Shown here piece by piece: positions 1-6,170 of a stretch of 12,398 nucleotides of DNA. Where the stretch lies: positions 1 to 12,398 of the forward strand of contig JAEYNO010000260.1 in NCBI GenBank assembly GCA_023412515.1, read 5' to 3'. This DNA comes from Actinomycetes bacterium. Its GTDB lineage: Bacteria > Actinomycetota > Actinomycetes > Actinomycetales > Cellulomonadaceae. The notes beneath the pieces are model-generated. The model did not search any database, was not told the DNA's origin, and saw nothing but the letters and a program-made list of their open reading frames with translations. The position numbers and the translations under genes were made by a program. Position 1 is the first letter of the stretch. Each line of letters opens with the position of its first letter.

Positions 1-641
1 TCGCCGGGCAGCGGCAGGCCGCGCGGCCACGCGTCGTCGAGCTCGAGCGTGCGCGGCTCGGGCGCGTGGCCGGCGAGCCGCAGCAGCCGCACGAGCGTAC
101 CGCGGCGCACGCGCTGCGTCTGAGCGACGGCCTCGTTGTGGAAACGGCGCGCCAGCTGTACGCGGTACCAGGCCGCCGCGAGCTCGCCGAGCAGCCGCTC
201 CCCCACGGGGTCCGCCGTGAGCGCGGCGACCTCCTCGGGCTCGTCGAGCACCTCGTCGAGCGTCGCGGTGAGCTCGCTCTCGACCTGCCCGCGGTCGAGG
301 CCGCGCGCGGCCGCCGACGTGCCGAGGAACGCGCGCAGGTCGGGCGGGAGCAGGCCCGAGGACGGCACGTCGCCGCCGGCCCCGCCGGCCGTCAGGGCGG
401 CCCACGCGGCCTCGCCCACGAGCACCGAGCTCGCGGGGTCGAGCTGCCCGCTCGTCGCGAGCTCGGCAGCCACTCCGGCGCGGCGCACGAGCTGCGCCTC
501 GACGACCGCACGCGACGCCCCGACCTTGCGGTGCAGCCGGTCCAGCCGTGAGGCCTGCACCCACACGAGCCACGCGAGCAGCAGCACCACGCCCACGACG
601 ACGAGCACGACCGTGCCGTCGGCCCACGTCTCGGCCGTCAC
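1..641 (-). CDS. LemA-like membrane-anchored protein (C-terminus cut by window edge)
   Basis: I translated this frame by hand; it is open from a GTG at 641 to base 1, giving 213 residues without a stop. The GTG overlaps the pimA stop by 4 nt (GTGA), and GGAGG lies just upstream. Residues about 10-29 form one hydrophobic segment rich in V and L, followed by charged helical sequence (ASRLDRLHRKVGASRAVVEA). This arrangement, one N-terminal membrane helix and then a cytoplasmic coiled region, resembles LemA proteins, as does the later stretch ARRFHNEAVAQTQRVRRGTL. The similarity is in layout more than in strict motifs, so the family call is tentative. From memory, the mycobacterial gene at this place (Rv2609c) is a membrane protein with a C-terminal NUDIX domain; such a domain here would lie beyond the window. 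Position last in the PIM operon hints at a membrane or envelope role, but the function is unknown. Confidence 0.72.
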   Translation of the reverse strand, partial: MTAETWADGTVVLVVVGVVLLLAWLVWVQASRLDRLHRKVGASRAVVEAQLVRRAGVAAELATSGQLDPASSVLVGEAAWAALTAGGAGGDVPSSGLLPPDLRAFLGTSAAARGLDRGQVESELTATLDEVLDEPEEVAALTADPVGERLLGELAAAWYRVQLARRFHNEAVAQTQRVRRGTLVRLLRLAGHAPEPRTLELDDAWPRGLPLPG

Positions 642-1843
642 GACGACCTCCCCCGGCGCAGCTCGAGCAGGCGCGCACCGCGCAGCGACGAGGGGTCCTC
701 GCCGACGGGGGCGTCGCGCCCGGCGACCGCCATCTCGTACACCGCGAGCACCTGGTCCGTCACGGCCGACCAGTCGTACCGGCGCACGACCTGCGACGCG
801 CGGGCGATGACCCGGGCGCGCAGCTCGGGGTCGCCGAGCACGCGGACCAGCGTCGCGCCGAGGTCGGCCGGGTCGCCGGTGCGGAACAGGACGCCCGCCT
901 CGCCGCCGTCGAGCACGCGCGAGAACGCGCCGAGGTCGCTCGCGACGACCGCGCTGCCGGCGCTCATCGCTTCGACCAGCACGATCCCGAAGCTCTCGCC
1001 GCCGGTCTGCGGGGCGACGTACGCGTCGACCGACGCGAGCAGACGCGCCTTGTCCTCCTCGCTCACGCCGCCGAGCAGCTCGACCGCGCCCGCCCGGTCG
1101 CCGAGCGCCTCGCGCGCCTGATCGGCCCCCGTGTCGCCGCGGCCCGCGACCAGCAGCCGCGCGCCCGGGTAGGCGTCGAGGACGGCGGGCATCGCCTTCA
1201 GCAGCACCGCGAGACCCTTGCGCGGCTCGTCGAGCCGGCCGAGGAACGCGAGCGTGGGGGCGTCGGGCGTGCCAATCCACCGGGGGTCGGTGCCGACGCC
1301 CTCGAACGCGTCGACCTGCACGCCGTTCGGGATCACGACCGCGTCGCCGCCGAGGTGCTCGACGAGCGTGCGCCGGGCGTCCTCGGAGACGGCGATCCGC
1401 AGCGAGATCTTCTCGAGCGACTGCCGGACGAGCGGGTACGCGACCTGCAGCGAGCGCGACCGCGTGATGGACGTGTGGAACGTGGCGACGACCGGTCCGT
1501 CCGCGATCCACAGCGCGAGCATGCCCAGGCTCGGCGTCACGGGCTCGTGCAGGTGCAGCACGTCGAACCGGCCGGCGGCGAGCCAGCGGCGCACGCGCCC
1601 CGCAGTGACGGGACCGAACGTCAGGCGCGCGACCGAGCCGTTGTAGTGGACGGGGACGGCACGACCCGCGGGGACCAGGTACGGCGGCACGGGCGTGTCC
1701 TCGGCCGCCGGCGCGAGCACCGACACGTCGTGCCCGCGCTCCAGGAGCGACTCCGCGAGGTCCCGCACGTGGAACTGCACGCCCCCGGGCACGTCGAACG
1801 AGTACGGGCAGACGATCCCGACGCGCAGCGGTCGTTCGCTCAT
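638..1843 (-). CDS. pimA: Phosphatidylinositol alpha-mannosyltransferase PimA (GT4)
   Basis: PimA moves mannose from GDP-mannose to the 2-position of the inositol ring of phosphatidylinositol, the first step of PIM synthesis, at the inner face of the membrane. The 401-residue product has the GT-B layout. The N-terminal domain opens with VGIVCPYSFDVPGGVQFHVR (residues 8-27), with the PGG loop and the H seen in PimA. TFHTS at 121-125 carries the conserved active-site histidine. The C-terminal domain has FLGRLDEPRKG (200-210), whose R and K contact the nucleotide sugar, and the GT4 EX7E motif with E283 and E291. The ATG at 1843 is chosen because it overlaps the acyltransferase stop (ATGA) and places the PimA N-terminus exactly; codons further upstream lie inside that neighbour. 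Length is close to the usual 375-400. Gene order agrees with the mycobacterial PIM cluster, so the specific name is well supported. Confidence 0.93.
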   Translation of the reverse strand: MSERPLRVGIVCPYSFDVPGGVQFHVRDLAESLLERGHDVSVLAPAAEDTPVPPYLVPAGRAVPVHYNGSVARLTFGPVTAGRVRRWLAAGRFDVLHLHEPVTPSLGMLALWIADGPVVATFHTSITRSRSLQVAYPLVRQSLEKISLRIAVSEDARRTLVEHLGGDAVVIPNGVQVDAFEGVGTDPRWIGTPDAPTLAFLGRLDEPRKGLAVLLKAMPAVLDAYPGARLLVAGRGDTGADQAREALGDRAGAVELLGGVSEEDKARLLASVDAYVAPQTGGESFGIVLVEAMSAGSAVVASDLGAFSRVLDGGEAGVLFRTGDPADLGATLVRVLGDPELRARVIARASQVVRRYDWSAVTDQVLAVYEMAVAGRDAPVGEDPSSLRGARLLELRRGRSS

Positions 1844-2829
1844 GACGCGTCCTCCGTGCCCCCGGCGACGGGGTCGGCCGGCGCGGCCGCGCGGCGGGCG
1901 GCGTCGCGCGCCGGGTCGAGGTCCTCGACGAACACGCGCTGCAGCATGTGCCAGTCCTGCGGCCGTGCGTGGATGGCGCCCGCGAGGGCGTCGACCCAGC
2001 CCTGCGTGACGGCCTGGAGCTGCTGCGCGCGCGACAGGTCCGCGGGGACCTCGACGCGCGGCAGGAACGTGATGACGATGCCCCACGGCGTGCCGGCCGC
2101 GCGGCGACGGGCGCCGTGCAGGCGCTCGTACGTGATGGCGGCGGGCACGAGGGGCGCGCCGGTCGAGACCGCCAGCGCGGCGGGGCCGGCGGCGACGCGG
2201 GCGCGGCGGCCGAACAGGTCGACCTCGACGCCCTTGGCCGTGAGGTCGCGGTCGGCCAGCAGCGGCAGGATCCCCGGGCCGCCCCGGGCGACGCGCACGA
2301 GCTGGCGGAACACGTCACCACCGCCCGTGAGCGGGATGATCGTCAGACCGATGGACTCGCGGAAGGCCAGGAACTCCTGGAAGAGCTCCTCGGGCTCGAG
2401 CCGCTCGGCGACGGTCGTCACGTGGCCGAGGTGCGCGGTCGCCCACGCGCCGGCGAGGTCCCAGTTGCCCATGTGGCCGAGCGCGAGGACGACCTCGTGC
2501 CCGTCGGCGAGCAGCGCGCGCACGGGGGCGTCGCCGGTCGTGCGCACGCGCGCCGCGATGCGGTCGGGGCCGCTGCCGCGCAGCGTGAGGGTCTCGCCGA
2601 AGTAGCGCATGTAGGAGCGCATGCCGGCGCGGGACAGGCGTCGCAGCGCGGCCGGGTCGAGCTCGGGACGCACGCGCGCGAGGTTCGCCTCGAGGCGGCG
2701 CACGCCGGACCCGCGGCGCCACCAGGCGACGTCGGCCCCGAGCGTCGTGAGCGCGCGCACGACAGGGCCCGGGACGCGGTGGCCCACGCGCCAGGCCAGG
2801 TGGTAGGCGCGCGCGACGTCGAACCTCAC
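1840..2829 (-). CDS. patA: Phosphatidylinositol mannoside acyltransferase (PatA/HtrB-like)
   Basis: This enzyme transfers a fatty acyl chain from acyl-CoA to the mannose of PIM1 or PIM2, at the cytoplasmic face of the membrane. The 329-residue product belongs to the LpxL/HtrB lysophospholipid acyltransferase family. The catalytic HX4D motif is GHMGNWD, with H119 and D124. A second family block, LPLLADRDLTAKGVEVDLFG (188-207), is intact, followed by AAGPAALAVSTGAPLVP, which fits the acyl-binding part. The GTG at 2829 overlaps the pgsA stop by 4 nt (GTGA), and the protein then begins VRFDVARAYHLAWRVG, a normal N-terminus for the family. The frame stays open far upstream, but that stretch is opposite or overlapping the pgsA, HIT and thrS genes and is not coding. 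Between pgsA and pimA this is the position of Rv2611c (PatA). Function is sure; the exact acyl acceptor is inferred. Confidence 0.9.
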   Translation of the reverse strand: MRFDVARAYHLAWRVGHRVPGPVVRALTTLGADVAWWRRGSGVRRLEANLARVRPELDPAALRRLSRAGMRSYMRYFGETLTLRGSGPDRIAARVRTTGDAPVRALLADGHEVVLALGHMGNWDLAGAWATAHLGHVTTVAERLEPEELFQEFLAFRESIGLTIIPLTGGGDVFRQLVRVARGGPGILPLLADRDLTAKGVEVDLFGRRARVAAGPAALAVSTGAPLVPAAITYERLHGARRRAAGTPWGIVITFLPRVEVPADLSRAQQLQAVTQGWVDALAGAIHARPQDWHMLQRVFVEDLDPARDAARRAAAPADPVAGGTEDAS

Positions 2830-3437
2830 GACGCCGCCTCGCGGACCTGGCGGCGCACGGCGGCCATGCGCTGGACCACCGTGACGGCCGACGCGAGCGC
2901 GAGCAGCGCGAGCACCACGGTCATGACGACGACCGGCAGCCCGAGGCCGACGAGGAACGCGGCCAGCAGCACCGCGAACAGCCGGTCGGCGCGCTCGGCG
3001 ATCCCGCCCGAGGCCGTCATGCCGAGCCCTTCGGCGCGGGCCCGCGCGTAGGGCACGATCGAGCCGAGCACGAGGCACGCGAGGGCCAGCACGGCCGTCG
3101 GCCGGTGGTCGCCCGCGCCGGTGTACCAGAGCACGAGGCCCGCGAAGATCGCGCCGTCGCCGAACCGGTCCAGCGTCGAGTCGAGGAACGCGCCCCACGG
3201 CCCGCTGCGGCCCGCGCGGCGCGCCATGACGCCGTCGATCGAGTCGGTGAGCGTGAACAGCGCGATGAGGAGCGCACCGAGCAGGAGGTGCCCGGTGGGG
3301 AACGCCCACAGCGCGGTCGCGACCACGACGAGCGTGCCGGTGATCGTCACGGCGTCGGGCGACACGCCGGCGCGCAGCAGCACGTCGGCGAGCGGGGTCC
3401 ACAGGCGCGTCATGAGCCCGCGCAGGCGGCTGAGCAC
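2826..3437 (-). CDS. pgsA: CDP-alcohol phosphatidyltransferase, phosphatidylinositol phosphate synthase type
   Basis: The enzyme joins CDP-diacylglycerol and, in actinobacteria, inositol 1-phosphate to make phosphatidylinositol phosphate, the precursor of PI and PIMs. The 203-residue protein carries the full CDP-alcohol phosphotransferase signature DG-x2-AR-x8-G-x3-D-x3-D: D68, G69, A72, R73, G82, D86 and D90, with D65 just before. Several hydrophobic segments (about 33-65, 95-130, 153-185) are consistent with the six-helix fold. YARARAEGLGMTASGGIAER (130-149) is typical of the PIP synthase branch and not of PgsA phosphatidylglycerophosphate synthases. The GTG at 3437 has GGAGGG seven bases upstream and follows the HIT stop after 3 nt. 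An ATG eight codons in is possible but has no better site. Its place directly before the acyltransferase and pimA matches Rv2612c, so inositol lipid synthesis is the likely role, although substrate cannot be proven from sequence. Confidence 0.92.
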   Translation of the reverse strand: MLSRLRGLMTRLWTPLADVLLRAGVSPDAVTITGTLVVVATALWAFPTGHLLLGALLIALFTLTDSIDGVMARRAGRSGPWGAFLDSTLDRFGDGAIFAGLVLWYTGAGDHRPTAVLALACLVLGSIVPYARARAEGLGMTASGGIAERADRLFAVLLAAFLVGLGLPVVVMTVVLALLALASAVTVVQRMAAVRRQVREAAS

Positions 3438-3440
3438 GCG

Positions 3441-4013
3441 TCAGCCCTCCGCGCCGGTCGGCCACGCCGCGGCGAGCGCGGCGCGCGTGTCGCCGAGCAG
3501 CGCGGGCAGCGCGCGCGTGCGGGCCACGACCGGCAGGAAGTTCGCGTCGCCGCCCCAGCGGGGCACGACGTGCTGGTGCAGGTGCGCCTGGATGCCGGCG
3601 CCGGCGACCTGCCCCTGGTTCATGCCGAGGTTGAACCCCTGGGGTGCCATGACGTCGCGCACGACGCGCATCGCGGTGCGGGTGAGCGCGGCGACCTCGG
3701 CGACCTCGGGCTCGGCGAGGTCCGTGTAGTCCGCGACGTGGCGGTACGGGCACACCAGCAGGTGGCCGGAGTTGTACGGGTAGAGGTTCATGACGACGTA
3801 CGCGACCGCGCCGCGGTGCACGACGAGCCCCTGCTCGTCGGGCAGCGTGGGGATGCGGCAGAACGGGCAGCCGTCGCCGGGCGCGTCGTCGGCGGGCTTG
3901 TCCTGACCGCCGATGTACACCATGCGGTGCGGCGTCCAGAGCCGGTCGAGCCCGTCCGGGTCGCCCGCGAAGGCGCCGGCGGGCTCGACCTCGACCTCGT
4001 CGGAGGAGGTCAC
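3441..4013 (-). CDS. HIT-family protein, Ap4A phosphorylase-like
   Basis: HIT proteins are nucleotidyl hydrolases or transferases. The 190-residue product has the histidine triad HLHQH at 144-148 within QAHLHQHVVPRW, the catalytic loop. It also has CPFC at 49-52, which probably binds zinc, and MNLYPYNSGHLLVCPYRHV (75-93), a hallmark of the Ap4A phosphorylase-like branch. Rv2613c, in the same place in Mycobacterium tuberculosis, has been characterised as a diadenosine tetraphosphate phosphorylase, so the same activity (Ap4A plus phosphate giving ATP and ADP) is the best inference. The GTG at 4013 lies 3 nt after the thrS stop. The first 25 residues are acidic and poorly conserved in appearance, so a slightly later start cannot be excluded. 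Cotranscription with thrS is likely and could couple Ap4A removal to a synthetase that can produce it. Confidence 0.9.
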   Translation of the reverse strand: MTSSDEVEVEPAGAFAGDPDGLDRLWTPHRMVYIGGQDKPADDAPGDGCPFCRIPTLPDEQGLVVHRGAVAYVVMNLYPYNSGHLLVCPYRHVADYTDLAEPEVAEVAALTRTAMRVVRDVMAPQGFNLGMNQGQVAGAGIQAHLHQHVVPRWGGDANFLPVVARTRALPALLGDTRAALAAAWPTGAEG

Positions 4014-4016
4014 GGC

Positions 4017-6035
4017 TCAGACCTGCACGCGGTCGCGCACGGCCGTGACGATCCGCTCGACCGCCTCGTCGACGGGCACGCCGTTGTCCTGGCGGCCGTC
4101 GCGGTAGCGGAACGACACCGCACCGGCCTCGGCGTCCTCGCCGCCCGCGATGAGCACGAACGGGATCTTCTGCGTCGAGGCGTTGCGGATCTTCTTGCCG
4201 AACCGGTCGTCCGAGCGGTCGACCTCGGCGCGCACGCCCTGCGCCCTCAGGCGGGACACGACCTCGTCGAGGTACGGCTCGAACGGCTCGGCGACGGGCA
4301 CGGCGAGCACCTGCACGGGCGCCAGCCACGCCGGGAAGGCACCCGCGTAGTGCTCGGTGAGGACCGCGAAGAACCGCTCGATCGAGCCGAACAGCGCGCG
4401 GTGGATCATGACGGGCCGCTGGCGGCTGCCGTCGGGCGCGGTGTACTCGAGCTCGAACCGCTCGGGCAGGTTGAAGTCGAGCTGGATGGTCGACATCTGC
4501 CACGTGCGGCCGATCGCGTCCTTGGCCTGGACGGAGATCTTGGGCCCGTAGAACGCGGCGCCGCCCGGGTCGGGCACGAGGTCGAGGCCCGAGGCCTCGG
4601 CGACCGCGCGCAGCGTCTCGGTGGCCTCCTCCCACACCTCGTCCGAGCCGACCGACTTCTCGGGGTTGCGGGTGGACAGCTCGAGGTAGAAGTCGTCGAG
4701 CCCGTAGTCCTTGAGCAGCTCGAGGACGAAGGTCAGCAGGCTCGTGAGCTCGTCGCGCATCTGCTCGCGGGTGCAGTAGATGTGCGCGTCGTCCTGCGTG
4801 AAGCCGCGGCCGCGGGTCATGCCGTGCACGACGCCCGACTTCTCGTACCGGTAGACGGTGCCGAACTCGAACAGCCGCAGCGGCAGCTCGCGGTACGAGC
4901 GCCCGCGCGACTTGAAGATGAGGTTGTGCATGGGGCAGTTCATGGGCTTGAGGTAGTAGTTCTGCCCCGCGCGCCGCACGTTGCCGTCGGCGTCGCGCTC
5001 CTCGTCGAGCTGCATCGGCGGGTACATGCCGTCGGCGTACCAGTCGAGGTGGCCCGAGATCTGGAAGAGCTGCTCCTTGGTGATGTGCGGAGTGTTGACG
5101 AACGAGTACCCCGACTCGACGTGCCGCTGGCGGGAGTACTGCTCCATCTCCATGCGGACGATGCCGCCCTTGGGGTGGAACACCGACAGGCCCGAGCCGA
5201 TCTCCTCGGGGAAGGAGAACAGGTCGAGCTCGTTGCCCAGGCGGCGGTGGTCGCGGCGCTCGGCCTCGGCGATCCGCTCGAGGTACGCCTTGAGCTCGTC
5301 CTTGGTGGGCCACGCGGTGCCGTAGACGCGCTGCAGCTGCGGGTTCTTCTCCGACCCGCGCCAGTACGCCGCGGCGGACCGGGTGAGCTGGAAGCCGTTG
5401 CCGATGAGGCGCGTGCTGGGCAGGTGCGGCCCGCGGCACAGGTCCTGCCACACGACGGCCTCGGACTCGCGACCCGCGCCGCGCACGTTCTGGTAGATCG
5501 ACAGCCCGCCGAGGCCGACCTCGACCGACGCGCCGTCGGCCGCGTCGCCGGCCTCGCCCTTGAGCCCGATGAGCTCGAGCTTGTACGGCTCTGCCGCGAG
5601 CTCCTCGCGCGCCTGCGCCTCGGTCACGTCCCACCGGCGGAAGGTCTGCCCCTCCTTGACGATCCGGTTCATGACCTTCTCGATCGCCTTGAGGTCCTCG
5701 GGCGTGAACGGGGTCTCGACGTCGAAGTCGTAGTAGAACCCGTCGGTGATCGGCGGGCCGATGCCCAGGCGCGCCTGCGGGTTGACCTCCTGCACGGCCT
5801 GCGCGAGCACGTGCGCCGCCGAGTGCCGCAGCACCGACAACCCGTCGGGCGAGTCGATCGTGACGGCCTCGACGACCGCGCCGGCGGGCAGCGGCAGCGC
5901 GAGGTCCTTGAGCTCACCGTCCACGCGCACGACGACGACGACGTCGCGGCGGTCGCCGAACAGGTCCGTGCCCGTCGTGCCCTGCGCGACCGTGGTCTCG
6001 ACGCCGTCGACGGTCAGGGTGATCTGCTCGGGCAC
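4017..6035 (-). CDS. thrS: Threonyl-tRNA synthetase
   Basis: ThrRS charges tRNA-Thr with threonine. The 672-residue product has all expected domains. A TGS-like domain occupies about 1-62. The editing domain has HSAAH (H71, H75) and C200/H204 in DLCRGPH, the site that clears Ser-tRNA-Thr. The class II core shows motif 2, FEFGTVYRYEKSG (389-401), FTQDDAHIYC (412-421) and motif 3, HRALFGSIERFF (545-556). The zinc ligands that select threonine are C367 (MNCPMH), H418 and H545. The anticodon-binding domain is about 573-670 (PVQVLAVPVAEPF, ending RDRVQV). The GTG start at 6035 is preceded by GAGGAG nine bases upstream. It leads the PIM operon, as in mycobacteria. No T-box sequence is visible in the leader, which instead contains two palindromes. 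Confidence 0.97.
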   Translation of the reverse strand: MPEQITLTVDGVETTVAQGTTGTDLFGDRRDVVVVVRVDGELKDLALPLPAGAVVEAVTIDSPDGLSVLRHSAAHVLAQAVQEVNPQARLGIGPPITDGFYYDFDVETPFTPEDLKAIEKVMNRIVKEGQTFRRWDVTEAQAREELAAEPYKLELIGLKGEAGDAADGASVEVGLGGLSIYQNVRGAGRESEAVVWQDLCRGPHLPSTRLIGNGFQLTRSAAAYWRGSEKNPQLQRVYGTAWPTKDELKAYLERIAEAERRDHRRLGNELDLFSFPEEIGSGLSVFHPKGGIVRMEMEQYSRQRHVESGYSFVNTPHITKEQLFQISGHLDWYADGMYPPMQLDEERDADGNVRRAGQNYYLKPMNCPMHNLIFKSRGRSYRELPLRLFEFGTVYRYEKSGVVHGMTRGRGFTQDDAHIYCTREQMRDELTSLLTFVLELLKDYGLDDFYLELSTRNPEKSVGSDEVWEEATETLRAVAEASGLDLVPDPGGAAFYGPKISVQAKDAIGRTWQMSTIQLDFNLPERFELEYTAPDGSRQRPVMIHRALFGSIERFFAVLTEHYAGAFPAWLAPVQVLAVPVAEPFEPYLDEVVSRLRAQGVRAEVDRSDDRFGKKIRNASTQKIPFVLIAGGEDAEAGAVSFRYRDGRQDNGVPVDEAVERIVTAVRDRVQV

Positions 6036-6061
6036 GATCAGGGCTCCTCGGGTGCACGCCC

Positions 6062-6092
6062 GCCGCGTCGCGGCACGTCGGCGCTCGCCGAC
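6062..6092 (-). repeat. Two palindromes in the thrS leader
   Basis: Between the candidate thrS promoter and the thrS ribosome binding site there are two compact self-complementary stretches. Bases 6062-6074 read GCCGCG-T-CGCGGC, and 6077-6092 read GTCGGCG-CT-CGCCGAC, a perfect 7-bp inverted repeat. They could form adjacent hairpins in the 5' leader of the operon transcript, or the second could be a protein-binding palindrome. GC-rich palindromes arise easily in this genome, so a function is inference. They could equally end transcription of nadE, whose stop is about 80 nt upstream. Confidence 0.5.
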
Positions 6093-6105
6093 CAGGGCGT
6101 GGTCG

Positions 6106-6111
6106 ATGCTA
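6106..6111 (-). promoter_or_regulatory. Candidate -10 element for the thrS operon
   Basis: The minus strand reads TAGCAT here (TANNNT), about 70 nt before the thrS start, in the only gap upstream of the operon. I see no good -35 hexamer at 16-18 nt. The same TAGCAT sequence stands upstream of tRNA-Val(CAC) at 8489-8494, which adds a little support. Confidence 0.35.
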
Positions 6112-6170
6112 CCGACCGCGACGCCCGACCACCGACGCGAGACGCCGCGACCGACAAGGTCAGCGCGCGG

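Noticed and set aside
548..2605. Plus-strand open frames opposite pimA and the acyltransferase
   Set aside because: Arginine- and alanine-rich shadow translations with no recognisable domain; the minus-strand genes are certain.
1840..5634. Reading the acyltransferase frame as one 1264-residue protein
   Set aside because: Only the last 329 residues look like protein. The rest overlaps pgsA, HIT and thrS in another frame and is R/A/P-rich. The GTG at 2829 is the proper start.
6036..6170. A T-box or other amino-acid riboswitch before thrS
   Set aside because: The spacer is only about 135 nt and I find no T-box consensus or specifier stem; only short palindromes are present.
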